DNA from: Psychrobacter glaciei
GTDB taxonomy: Bacteria; Pseudomonadota; Gammaproteobacteria; Pseudomonadales; Moraxellaceae
Reading direction: 5' to 3'
DNA length: 64,000 nucleotides
Assembly (NCBI RefSeq): GCF_014652895.1
Contig: NZ_BMZR01000001.1
Span: 558,001-622,000, forward strand
The notes below the pieces were generated by a model. It did no database searches. It saw nothing but the letters and a program-made list of their open reading frames with translations, and was not told where the DNA came from. Of this stretch, positions 17,816 through 26,312 are shown one piece after another. The stretch's first letter is position 1, and each line of letters begins with the position of its first letter. Made by a program: the position numbers and the translations under genes.

Positions 17816-18080
17816 GGGTCTGTTGAACATTCAAATATTAGGACTGCTGATCGCTAAAATCGCATCAAACTAGGCGTAAACTGATGATAATGTCGAGACC
17901 TTAGCTAGGTTTACAACAACGTTTGGGGTGATTTTAGCATCAGCCTTTCAGGGCAGGGCTATTTTTTGCCAATACATGGCGAAATTGTCTACCCTAGAAT
18001 GACTAGGCGTCAAAAATTTCACTGCGTATTGTCTAAAAAATAGCCACTGCCAGTTCCACACTTGAATGTTCAACAGACCC
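17816..18080. mobile_element. 265-bp MITE, second family
   Basis: Terminal inverted repeats GGGTCTGTTGAACATTCAA and TTGAATGTTCAACAGACCC are perfect over 19 bases, flanked by TA on both sides. No transposase ORF lies inside. It is unrelated in sequence to the 170-bp family but has the same TA duplication and GGG/CCC ends. It lies between the AraC gene and a damaged lyase remnant. Confidence 0.88.
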
Positions 18081-18084
18081 TAAA

Positions 18085-18128
18085 CGCGACAATAAAAACA
18101 ACAATAAAAGCAACAATAAAAGCAACTA
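18085..18128. repeat. ACAATAAAAGCA tandem repeat
   Basis: Three to four 12-base units (ACAATAAAAACA, ACAATAAAAGCA, ACAATAAAAGCA) start directly after the MITE end and read in frame into the lyase remnant as a Thr/Ile/Lys repeat. Confidence 0.7.
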
Positions 18129-18170
18129 TGAAAAATTCTATTAAAGATAAAAGACAGCCTCATCATAATG

Positions 18171-18337
18171 AAATGGTAAACAATGATATAAATACAAAGA
18201 CGTGGCTATTTGTCCCAGCGACTCGAATCGATAAAGTAGCAAAAGCCTTTGCGAGCGGTGCAGATGCAGTGTTTAAAATAGTAGGTCAGATAGTCGATGC
18301 GCCCGTGATTGAGCGCTGCCGTCAGTTGCTGAGTTGA
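18171..18337 (+). pseudogene. Internally deleted CitE / HpcH-HpaI lyase remnant
   Basis: The translation TWLFVPATRIDKVAKAFASG followed by ADAV matches the N-terminus of CitE-like (HpcH/HpaI) CoA-ester lyases; directly after it comes GQIVDAPVIERCRQLLS, which matches the family's C-terminal end. About 200 central residues, including the barrel and metal-binding acids, are absent, apparently by an in-frame deletion. An open frame extends upstream to an ATG at 18062 inside the MITE end, through the tandem repeat. It is probably non-functional. The assignment is from recognised family termini. Confidence 0.65.
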
Positions 18338-18370
18338 TAAAAGGTTTTTGATAAAATGTGCCTTAACAGA

Positions 18371-20932
18371 CTAAAACAGCAAAAAAGGCGCGGTACGGCT
18401 GGCTTTTGATTTTGCGACTTCTGCTGGTGTGCCTTCTGCCACAATAAGACCGCCTTTATCACCAGCGCCCGGCCCAATATCGATAATCCAATCACTGTTA
18501 CTAGCGACTTGCATGTCGTGTTCGACCATAACCACAGTGTTACCAGCGTCAACGAGTCCGTTCAATTGTGTCATTAATAGCGACACGTCCGAAGGATGCA
18601 GGCCAGTTGTTGGTTCATCAAGGATATAAAGCGTGTCTCCTCGTTGTGTCCGTTGCAGTTCGGTGGCAAGCTTAATACGTTGTGCTTCGCCGCCCGAAAG
18701 CTCGGTTGCTGGCTGACCAAGCCTGAGATAACCAAGCCCGACCTTTAGCAACGCATCTAATGCTCGTAGTATGGGTGCTTCGTCTACAAAGAATTCATAA
18801 GCAGATTCGACAGTGAGATCGAGGATGTCAGCGATATTTTTGCCTCTATAAGTAATCTCAAGGGTTTCATCATTGTAGCGTTGCCCATGACACACTTGGC
18901 ACGGCGAGTAAACGCTTGGTAGAAACAGCAGCTCAACACTCACAAATCCAACACCTTCGCAATTTGGACAGCGGCCTTTCTTAACGTTAAATGAGAATCG
19001 ACCGGCATCGTAACGTCGTGCCTTTGCTTCTGGCGTTGCTGCAAATAATTTGCGCACATGATCGAACAGGCCGGTATAAGTGGCAAGGTTTGAGCGCGGC
19101 GTACGACCGATGGCTTTTTGATCGACGGTCACCAATCGACTTACGTGCTCCATACCATCAGCAATCTTACCGCTGGTCTGAGTTTCTAGCTCTTGCTCTA
19201 GTAAATCAGCTTCGCCAGTCGGCGCTTCGATGACTGTCTTCTGCCCTAATTCACTATAAATGAGATCGACCAGCGCTTGACTGACTAGGCTTGATTTGCC
19301 CGAACCTGATACGCCCGTCACCGTTGTCATCACTCCCAATGGAAACGCAACATCTAGCCTTTGCAAGTTGTTGCGTTCGATATTGACCAACTGTAGCGAG
19401 GCTTTCGCTTTTCTTGGGGTATGCTCAACCGCCCCGTCAGTCTCAAAAAGATACTGTCCTGTGCGTGATTGCGCAACGTCCCGCAAGCCTGCTACAGGGC
19501 CACTGTAAATAACTTCGCCGCCATGGGTTCCAGCCTTTGGCCCCACATCGACAATCCAATCGGCGTGCCGAATCACGCTGACGTCGTGCTCAACAATAAA
19601 TAACGAGTTACCAGACGCTGTCAGCTCATCCAGTGCGCCCAATAGCGCTTGAGTATCGGCAGGATGTAATCCAGCAGACGGCTCGTCAAGCACATAGACC
19701 ACACCAAACAGTTTAGAGCGAATTTGGGTAGCGAGTCTTAGGCGTTGTAGTTCACCCGGAGACAAAGTAGGTGTAGTACGTTCAAGCGACAGATACCCTA
19801 AGCCTAGCGTGGTCAGAGCCTCAACTCGAGACAGGATGTCACTGGCAATACGTTGAGCAACAATGGCCTTTTCTCGGTTTGGCATATTATCAGTCGGTTT
19901 GGTCTTGGCAGCATCCTGAAGTTTGAGCGCCATTTCAGTTAGGGTTAATTGAGACAGTTCACCAATATCAAGACCCGCGAACTTCACCGATAGCGATTCT
20001 TTTTTGAGTTTTTTGCCATGGCATTCTGGACATTCAGAGATTTGCATAAACTGGGAAACGCGCTTTTTGGTACGCGGGCTTTGCGTACTGGCAAAAGAAT
20101 GCAAGACGAAATTCTTAGCACTGGTAAACGTCCCTTTATAATTGGGTTTTTCACCTTTTTTAATAGCCTCACGTACTTGTTCAATGTTGTACTCTGGATA
20201 GACAGGGACTTCTGGGGTGTCATCGGTAAAGAGAATCCAATCACGGGTTTTTTGGGGCAGGGTATTCCACGGCTTATCAATATCGTAGCCAAGTGTGGTC
20301 AGGATGCGGCTTAGGTTTTGACCTTGCCATGCAGGTGGCCAAGCGGCAATCGCGCGTTCGCGAATGGTTTTGGTATTGTCAGGAACTAGCAATTCTTCTG
20401 TCACCTCAAACACGCGGCCAATACCGGAGCAAGTAGGGCAAGCGCCATCTGGCGTATTTGGAGAGAACGCGTCGGCGTAGAGTATGCCTTGACCAGCGGG
20501 GTATTCGCCCGCTCGCGAGTACAGCATGCGTAAGCCATTCGAAATCGTCGTTACGCTACCGACCGATGAGCGTACAGACGGCGTACCTCGTTGTTGTTGC
20601 AGGGCAACAGCGGGCGGCAAGCCTTCTATCGAATCGACATCAGGCTGATCCACTTGATCGATTAAGCGTCTGGCATAAGGCGATACTGAGTCAAGATAGC
20701 GATGTTGTGACTCAGCAAAAAGAGTACCAAACGCCAGTGAAGATTTACCTGAGCCTGATATACCCGTGAATACCACAAGGGCATTACGCGGCAAATCAAC
20801 ATCGACGTTTTTTAGATTGTGAACCCTTGCGCCTCTGACTTGGATGCTGTGAGCTGGGTCGCAAGCGATATTTTTAATGGCCTTGTCATCAACTTTTGCA
20901 GTGGATTTTACTTTTTTATTTTTAGTGGTCAT
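18371..20932 (-). CDS. uvrA2: UvrA-like ABC ATPase (class II UvrA paralogue)
   Basis: 853 aa soluble tandem ABC ATPase. First half: Walker A GISGSGKSSLAFG, CPTCSGIGRVFEV and CPECHGKKLKKESL zinc motifs, signature LSPGELQRLRLATQI. Second half: Walker A GVSGSGKSSLV, zinc motifs CPNCEGVGF and CQVCHGQRYNDETL, signature LSGGEAQRIKLATEL and Walker B YILDEPTTGLHPSD. Canonical UvrA is about 940 aa; this one is shorter, as in the UvrA2/DrrC group linked to DNA-binding drug tolerance. It is therefore probably an accessory paralogue, with housekeeping uvrA elsewhere. Monocistronic, converging on the lyase remnant. Confidence 0.88.
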   Translation of the reverse strand: MTTKNKKVKSTAKVDDKAIKNIACDPAHSIQVRGARVHNLKNVDVDLPRNALVVFTGISGSGKSSLAFGTLFAESQHRYLDSVSPYARRLIDQVDQPDVDSIEGLPPAVALQQQRGTPSVRSSVGSVTTISNGLRMLYSRAGEYPAGQGILYADAFSPNTPDGACPTCSGIGRVFEVTEELLVPDNTKTIRERAIAAWPPAWQGQNLSRILTTLGYDIDKPWNTLPQKTRDWILFTDDTPEVPVYPEYNIEQVREAIKKGEKPNYKGTFTSAKNFVLHSFASTQSPRTKKRVSQFMQISECPECHGKKLKKESLSVKFAGLDIGELSQLTLTEMALKLQDAAKTKPTDNMPNREKAIVAQRIASDILSRVEALTTLGLGYLSLERTTPTLSPGELQRLRLATQIRSKLFGVVYVLDEPSAGLHPADTQALLGALDELTASGNSLFIVEHDVSVIRHADWIVDVGPKAGTHGGEVIYSGPVAGLRDVAQSRTGQYLFETDGAVEHTPRKAKASLQLVNIERNNLQRLDVAFPLGVMTTVTGVSGSGKSSLVSQALVDLIYSELGQKTVIEAPTGEADLLEQELETQTSGKIADGMEHVSRLVTVDQKAIGRTPRSNLATYTGLFDHVRKLFAATPEAKARRYDAGRFSFNVKKGRCPNCEGVGFVSVELLFLPSVYSPCQVCHGQRYNDETLEITYRGKNIADILDLTVESAYEFFVDEAPILRALDALLKVGLGYLRLGQPATELSGGEAQRIKLATELQRTQRGDTLYILDEPTTGLHPSDVSLLMTQLNGLVDAGNTVVMVEHDMQVASNSDWIIDIGPGAGDKGGLIVAEGTPAEVAKSKASRTAPFLLF

Positions 20933-21311
20933 AAAACAGTTATTCCTATCAAATCGTATTTTTAGCTTTAGTGTGCAGAAGACGGGTAAAGTTTTGGCTA
21001 AGAAACTGCTTGCTAAATAGTTAGCTAATTAAGCAATGTCTTGGCTTAAGCAACATCTTGGCAATTTGAAACCATCCTAGCATGTCAACATCGAATCCTT
21101 AGGTAGGCTTACGCTTTACAGACAGATGACAGACATAGCAATGCCAAACAATAACATTTATGAGGTTTCATCTCTGAATTTCAGCTTGTAAGTTTTGAAA
21201 AACTGCTTTTAAGACATGCGGATTTTTGAAGTGGGAGAGCTGGCAAGTGGCGAGGTAGCTTATAATGGTTTATCATTAATCATAACTATCAATTATTTAT
21301 AAAAGCATCCT
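20933..21311. other. Divergent intergenic region, uvrA2 / arfB
   Basis: A gap of about 380 bases with both promoters. A 17-bp direct repeat (TTAAGCAATGTCTTGGC, TTAAGCAACATCTTGGC) lies at 21029-21062. Nothing else recognisable. Confidence 0.5.
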
Positions 21312-21725
21312 ATGATTTTTATCAGCAACACCATTAGTCTAAATGACAGTGACGTAGAGATTAGCGCCATACGTGCGCAAGGCGCAGGCGGGCAAAACGT
21401 CAATAAAGTATCTTCTGCGATTCATTTGCGTTTTGATATCCATGCCTCAAGCTTGAGTGATGTAAATAAGCAGCGTTTGCTTGATAGTAAAGACAGCCGA
21501 ATTACCAAAGAAGGCGTGCTCATTATTAAGGCGCAGCAATTTCGTACCCAAGAACGTAATAAAATTGATGCGTTTGAGCGCTTACAGAGCTTTATCAACA
21601 AAGCTACTTACGTCAATAAGACGCGAAGACCTACCAAGCCAAGCAGAAATGCTAAGCGTAAACGTGTCGATCAAAAAACTCAGCGTGGTAAAACAAAAGT
21701 ATTACGCGGTAAGGTGGATTTTTAG
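21312..21725 (+). CDS. arfB: Alternative ribosome-rescue factor ArfB (peptidyl-tRNA hydrolase)
   Basis: 137 aa, the normal size of YaeJ/ArfB, which enters stalled ribosomes without a stop codon and releases the peptide. The N-terminal domain has the catalytic GGQ in IRAQGAGGQNVNKVSSAIHL. The C-terminal tail is strongly basic (RRPTKPSRNAKRKRVDQK), as required for binding in the empty mRNA channel. No stop-codon recognition domain is present, which separates it from RF1/RF2. Single gene ending at a strong terminator. Confidence 0.93.
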   Translation: MIFISNTISLNDSDVEISAIRAQGAGGQNVNKVSSAIHLRFDIHASSLSDVNKQRLLDSKDSRITKEGVLIIKAQQFRTQERNKIDAFERLQSFINKATYVNKTRRPTKPSRNAKRKRVDQKTQRGKTKVLRGKVDF

Positions 21726-21767
21726 ATAGACTGATTTTAAGGTGGATTTTCACAATTAACCAAAAAG

Positions 21768-21804
21768 AAAAATGCCAGCCCATCTAAGTGGCTGGCATTT
21801 TTTT
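21768..21804. terminator. Bidirectional rho-independent terminator
   Basis: A 13-base stem AAAAATGCCAGCC / GGCTGGCATTTTT with a 9-base loop and T-runs on both strands lies between arfB and the leftward sotB. Confidence 0.92.
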
Positions 21805-21839
21805 GTGCGCTGAATGAACTTTGGTTAATCTGCCCTTAG

Positions 21840-23039
21840 CTAACCAAGTCTTCTGCTTAACTCAGGAAAGCGCTTTATCATAAATAGCATCAGTAGCAAT
21901 GCCATAACCGCGATAGCCGCCCCTACATAGCCCACGCTCGATAGTGAAATATGCGTTACTGCATAGCCTCCGAACAGTGCACCCGTCCCAATACCTAAAT
22001 TGATAATGCCTGAAAACATTGACATCAGCATATCCTGCGCGTTGACATCGACCATGATGACCTTGGCTTGCATGGAGATAATCAGCAGCATGAGCGCCGC
22101 GCCCCAGAGTAGGGCAATCAGGCTGAGCGCCCATATTGAGGTCACCGCAAACAACAGCGTGAGCATAGACAGTAGTATCAGTATCGTCGATATCAGCATT
22201 AATCTAGTATTGAATTTATCACCCCAACGACTGAAAATTACACTACCCGCAATCCCTGCGACACCGAACAATAACAGCACAACCGTTGCGGCGTTTTCAC
22301 TGATTGAGCCGACTTGACGCATAAAAGGCTCGATATACGAGTAAGCCGTATAATGCGCGGTAAAGACCAGTAAAATTAGCAGATATAGGCAGACCAATAA
22401 GGGGTTTTTGAGCAGTTCTGGAATCTTTCTAAAAGACCCTTCAAACATACTAGGCAGCGTGGGCAACAGTCTCATTTGCAGAATAAATACGATAAGGGCA
22501 AGCCCACCAATACCACCAAAAGTCGCGCGCCAGCCAAACCATTGACCGACCACGCGTCCTAAAGGCACACCCAACACCATCGCTAATGACGTACCGGTCG
22601 CAAGCACGCTAAGCGCCAGTGCTTTTTTGCCTTCCGGTGCCACACGTATCGCAATCGCTGCGGTGATGGACCAAAATATCGCATGCGTGAGTGCAATGCC
22701 AACTCGGCTGATGAGCAGCACTTCAAAGCTCCACGCAAATACTGACAATACGTGACTGGCAATAAATACCGCAAACAAGGCCAACAGCAAACGCTTGCGC
22801 TCAAAGCGACTGGTCAGCAGCATCAATGGCAATGACATGGCCGCGACAATCCACGCATACAGCGTCAACATCCAGCCCGTCTCTGCCGTGGTGATAGAAA
22901 AATCTTGGGCGATGTCGCTTAATAGAGCAACAGGGACGAATTCGGTGGTATTCATAATAAAGGCGCTGACGCCCATTAGGAATACTTGAAAATACTGAGT
23001 CCGGCGAGCATTTGCGCTCACCTCAATGTTAGGTTTCAT
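21840..23039 (-). CDS. sotB: SotB-like MFS sugar efflux transporter
   Basis: 399 aa, 12 hydrophobic segments. FIMNTTEFVPVALLSDIAQD, LTLYAWIVAAMSLPLMLLTS, VFIASHVLSVFAWSFEVL and THAIFWSITAAIAIR closely match E. coli SotB (YdeA), a proton-driven exporter of arabinose and IPTG; related members export chloramphenicol or purines. The ATG at 23039 is preferred to the TTG at 23048, although neither has a strong ribosome-binding site. Monocistronic. The family is sure; the natural substrate here is unknown. Confidence 0.87.
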   Translation of the reverse strand: MKPNIEVSANARRTQYFQVFLMGVSAFIMNTTEFVPVALLSDIAQDFSITTAETGWMLTLYAWIVAAMSLPLMLLTSRFERKRLLLALFAVFIASHVLSVFAWSFEVLLISRVGIALTHAIFWSITAAIAIRVAPEGKKALALSVLATGTSLAMVLGVPLGRVVGQWFGWRATFGGIGGLALIVFILQMRLLPTLPSMFEGSFRKIPELLKNPLLVCLYLLILLVFTAHYTAYSYIEPFMRQVGSISENAATVVLLLFGVAGIAGSVIFSRWGDKFNTRLMLISTILILLSMLTLLFAVTSIWALSLIALLWGAALMLLIISMQAKVIMVDVNAQDMLMSMFSGIINLGIGTGALFGGYAVTHISLSSVGYVGAAIAVMALLLMLFMIKRFPELSRRLG

Positions 23040-23048
23040 AAGATCCAA

Positions 23049-23494
23049 TACAAATAAAGAAGGTGCTAATAGTGAAAGTTAGCTTAAAGTGATTTATTCG
23101 CTTAACAATAAGGGTAGAAATACATCGCAATGATGAAAAGAAGGCAGGCAAGATAGCAAGTCAGTCGCCGTAGTTAAAGTAATTATTTGATAATGAGCGT
23201 CGGTATTCACAAAATGAATAGGATATGACATTAGTTTTTGACATTAGCCTCTAGGAAGTCGACACTGACTGCCGACAACATACCGGCAGTGAAATAATGC
23301 TTTTATCAATAGAAGCAAGCTCAAGTAGACTGATACAATAATCAAGGCGAATCAGCGCTTAAATAATGATGGCTACCTATTCTCTCATGCTATTTGAGCG
23401 TGCACGAATAGGTAGTCATCTCTGTATGAATTATCCCTGTTTTTACATTTTAATAGGGCGTGTCCTCATACCAAAAATAAAAGAAAAACAAATT
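23049..23494. other. Intergenic region between sotB and the LysR gene
   Basis: About 445 bases with the promoters of two divergent genes. A solo MITE-like terminus (AGGGCGTGTCCTCAT) lies at 23456-23470, near the LysR start. No RNA gene was seen. Confidence 0.5.
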
Positions 23495-24469
23495 ATGAAA
23501 ACCGAAACCAATAAGCCGCTTGCTTTTAGAAAGTATCCATCGACGACTGCTCTACAGTGTTTCGAAACGGCTGCACGGCATCTGAGCTTTACCAATGCCG
23601 CGCAAGAGATGCATATGACACAAAGTGCCATCAGTAAGCAGGTCGCTCAGCTAGAGGAGATGTTAAAAATCTCACTCTTCTATCGTACACCGCACCGCAT
23701 TTCATTGACACCAGCTGGCAAGACTTATTACCTTGAGGTGTTGGAAATCCTCAAACATATCGAGGTGGCAACCACCAGTTTGATGTCGCATAGTGACAAT
23801 GTAGAAGTGCTTAAGATTGCCTCACACCCAACCTTTTGTTCTCGCTGGCTGTTACCTGCGCTCAGTGGCTTTAGCCAAGCCCATCCATTGATTAATTTAG
23901 ATATAAAAGAGCAAGTTGGGCCATTTTTTACTGAAGACCAAAACGTCGATATTGCCTTTTTATATGGTGATGGTATTTGGGGCGGGATGGAGGCGATTAA
24001 GCTGTTTGACGAGTATTGTGTGGCGGTATGCCAACCTGAATACTTGCATGATAAAAATCCTTGTACGAGCAATGTAGATAACTGTACGTTGCTACAGTTG
24101 AGCTCGCGCCCAAGTGCTTGGTATGAGTATTTCAAGCAGCAAGGCATTAGTATTGATGGGACGTTTATCGGCCCACGGTTTGATACTTTTCATGCGTGTA
24201 TTGCGGCCGCATTGCTCGGCTATGGTATCGCACTTGTACCACTGCGTTTGGTCGCTCCTGAACTACAATCAGGGACGCTAGTGACGGCATGGCGCTATGC
24301 GGCAAAAGGACGGGGGTCTTATTATATAACTTATCCTTTGTCTTTAGGCAGATCGCATAAGGTGAAAGTTATTTTAGAATGGGTGTCAGCGTATCTTGAA
24401 ACCTCAAATCAACACGAGCTGATGCTAGGGCATGTCCTTAATTCAATTGATATAGTGGATTCACTTTAA
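23495..24469 (+). CDS. LysR-family regulator (GcvA-like)
   Basis: 324 aa. The HTH (ALQCFETAARHLSFTNAAQE, MHMTQSAISKQVAQLEEML) is at residues 18-65, followed by a periplasmic-binding-protein-like effector domain. The open frame extends upstream to 23366, but that part passes through a MITE terminus and has no LysR similarity, so the ATG at 23495 is preferred. The stop lies just past a second MITE-like terminus (AGGGCATGTCCTTAATT at 24427), which appears to encode the last 13 residues. It is followed by the lysine/aminoadipate genes on the same strand and is their likely regulator; the effector is unknown. Confidence 0.87.
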   Translation: MKTETNKPLAFRKYPSTTALQCFETAARHLSFTNAAQEMHMTQSAISKQVAQLEEMLKISLFYRTPHRISLTPAGKTYYLEVLEILKHIEVATTSLMSHSDNVEVLKIASHPTFCSRWLLPALSGFSQAHPLINLDIKEQVGPFFTEDQNVDIAFLYGDGIWGGMEAIKLFDEYCVAVCQPEYLHDKNPCTSNVDNCTLLQLSSRPSAWYEYFKQQGISIDGTFIGPRFDTFHACIAAALLGYGIALVPLRLVAPELQSGTLVTAWRYAAKGRGSYYITYPLSLGRSHKVKVILEWVSAYLETSNQHELMLGHVLNSIDIVDSL

Positions 24470-24483
24470 AACAGATACAGGGC

Positions 24484-24547
24484 AACTGGGATGAATTTTT
24501 CGTAGCCTTTGTGATAGTAGCAAGCAAAGGGAGTTTATACCAGTCGC
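24484..24547. repeat. REP-like palindrome, copy D
   Basis: Arms GCAACTGGGATGAATTTTT and (degenerate) GAGTTTATACCAGTCGC flank GTAGCCT...GCAAGC. It lies between the LysR gene and the aminotransferase gene. Confidence 0.6.
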
Positions 24548-24761
24548 ACATAACTATTAATGTATCGATTTATTTTAAACTGATTATAGGGATTTAAATG
24601 GGCTAACAGTGGTCAAATAATTGTAATTTTTAACACGCTTTAAGATTGTCTTTTGGTTGGCAATGACAAAAAGGAATGCCAGCACAACTATTATTCGTTT
24701 GCTGAATCGGTACGGTTTTGCTGAAATGAGCATCACACTCAAGGAAGATGAGAGATGCTTA

Positions 24762-26027
24762 ATGGATACGCACTATAACGTTACAGACGCTTTTACGATG
24801 GTGCATCCTGTGACCCTCACCAAAGGCAAAAATGCCAAAGTTTGGGATAGCTATGACCGCAGCTACATCGACTTCGTCGGTGGTATCGGGGTCTTAAATT
24901 TTGGTCATTGTCATCCTCATATCGTCTCTGCGATTATCAATCAAGCCCAATCACTTATTCATTATGCCTACAATGCGGCAGCCCATCAGCCGTATCAAAC
25001 CTTTATGCCACGGCTTTGTGAGCTGATTCCAATGAGTGGCGAGCTATCAGGTATGTTGACTAACTGCGGCGCAGAAGCCACCGAAAATGCCATAAAAATT
25101 GCCCGCCTAAAGACAGGTCGTGTGGGTGTCATTGCTTTTGATGGTGGCTTTCATGGGCGCACGCTGGCTGCGGTCAATCTAAATGGTAAAGTCGCACCTT
25201 ATAAGCGGGGGCTTGGACCATTGGCAGGTGGCGTTTACCACATTCCTTTTCCTAGTCCAGATAATGAAGTGAGCGATCAGCAGGCTATCGATGCGCTTGA
25301 ACGTCTATTTGCTGTAGAAACGGATGTCGATAATATCGGTGCCATCATTGTAGAACCAGTACAAGGCGAGGGTGGCTTTCACTTAATGTCACCCACGTTT
25401 GCTCAGTATCTGCGCCAGTTTTGTGATGAGCAAGGCATTTTGCTCATTATGGATGAGATTCAATCGGGCTACGGTCGTACGGGCACACCATTTGCCTTTA
25501 CACATTTAGGGATTGAGCCTGACATGATATTGCTAGGCAAAAGCATCGCAGGTGGGTTGCCTTTAGGCGCAGTGATAGGCAAATCCAGCATAATGAATGG
25601 TTTGCCTAAAGGTAGTCTAGGCGGTACTTATTCGGGTAATCCGGTCGCGTGTGCTGCCGCCAATGCGACGTTGGATATTATGCAAGACGATGCGGTGTGG
25701 GAGTCTGCCAAACATTATGCCCACACCATTGAGCAGACGGTGAACCAATGGCAGCAAGAGGGTGTATCACCTTGGCTGTTTGGCCTCACTGGTATCGGTG
25801 CGATGCGCGGTATCGAGCTGCGACATCCTGAACACGATGTCGATCCAAGCGTGATGACGTATGTATTAACGCAAGCGCGCGAGCGTGGTCTGCTGTTGAT
25901 GCCTAGCGGTAAATATCGTCATATTATTCGCCTACTACCGCCACTAACAATCGAGCCTGAAACCCTGCAAGCCGGTCTTAATGTTTTAAAAGAAGTGTTA
26001 AGTACGATTCCTGATAATAGGCTCTGA
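24762..26027 (+). CDS. Class III aminotransferase, probable 2-aminoadipate aminotransferase
   Basis: 421 aa, PLP-dependent. GGIGVLNFGHCHPHIV, TNCGAEATENAIKIAR, FDGGFHGRTLA, EPVQGEGGF, MDEIQSGYGRTG and the PLP lysine in LLGKSIAGGLPLG are typical of the GabT group. The frame is open from 24657, but similarity begins at MDTHYNVTDAF (ATG at 24762). It would be called 4-aminobutyrate aminotransferase by similarity alone. The downstream HglS, AmaB and AmaA homologues point to 2-aminoadipate as substrate, as reported for a GabT-like enzyme in Pseudomonas putida. The substrate is inferred from context; GabT activity remains possible. Confidence 0.85.
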   Translation: MDTHYNVTDAFTMVHPVTLTKGKNAKVWDSYDRSYIDFVGGIGVLNFGHCHPHIVSAIINQAQSLIHYAYNAAAHQPYQTFMPRLCELIPMSGELSGMLTNCGAEATENAIKIARLKTGRVGVIAFDGGFHGRTLAAVNLNGKVAPYKRGLGPLAGGVYHIPFPSPDNEVSDQQAIDALERLFAVETDVDNIGAIIVEPVQGEGGFHLMSPTFAQYLRQFCDEQGILLIMDEIQSGYGRTGTPFAFTHLGIEPDMILLGKSIAGGLPLGAVIGKSSIMNGLPKGSLGGTYSGNPVACAAANATLDIMQDDAVWESAKHYAHTIEQTVNQWQQEGVSPWLFGLTGIGAMRGIELRHPEHDVDPSVMTYVLTQARERGLLLMPSGKYRHIIRLLPPLTIEPETLQAGLNVLKEVLSTIPDNRL

Positions 26028-26085
26028 TGAAATAGCAACGATATAATTTAATGGCAACGACATAATTTTTTGTCGGACAAGCTTA

Positions 26086-26255
26086 GGGCGTGTCATCAAT
26101 TAGCACATTTACATATTTAGTGGTCTTAAAATGGCTAAATTTAGCCAAACATCGTCAGAAATTTTGCCAATATGTTCATATTAAAGGCTATTTCTTCCTT
26201 GTTTGGCTGCAATTTTCCTCATTTTAAGTCTCACAATCTAAATGATGACACGCCC
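26086..26255 (+). mobile_element. 170-bp MITE, copy 3
   Basis: GGGCGTGTCATCA and TGATGACACGCCC are perfect 13-base terminal inverted repeats flanked by TA. Exactly the same length as copies 1 and 2 and nearly identical to copy 2. Inserted between the aminotransferase and HglS genes of one pathway. Confidence 0.9.
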
Positions 26256-26312
26256 TAGTTAATAAGTTAAGAGTAACAAAATTTTTTAAGATTTTAATAA
26301 GGATATCTATCT

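Noticed and set aside
23366..23494. N-terminal extension of the LysR protein
   Set aside because: The region lacks LysR similarity, crosses a MITE terminus and precedes the conserved start.
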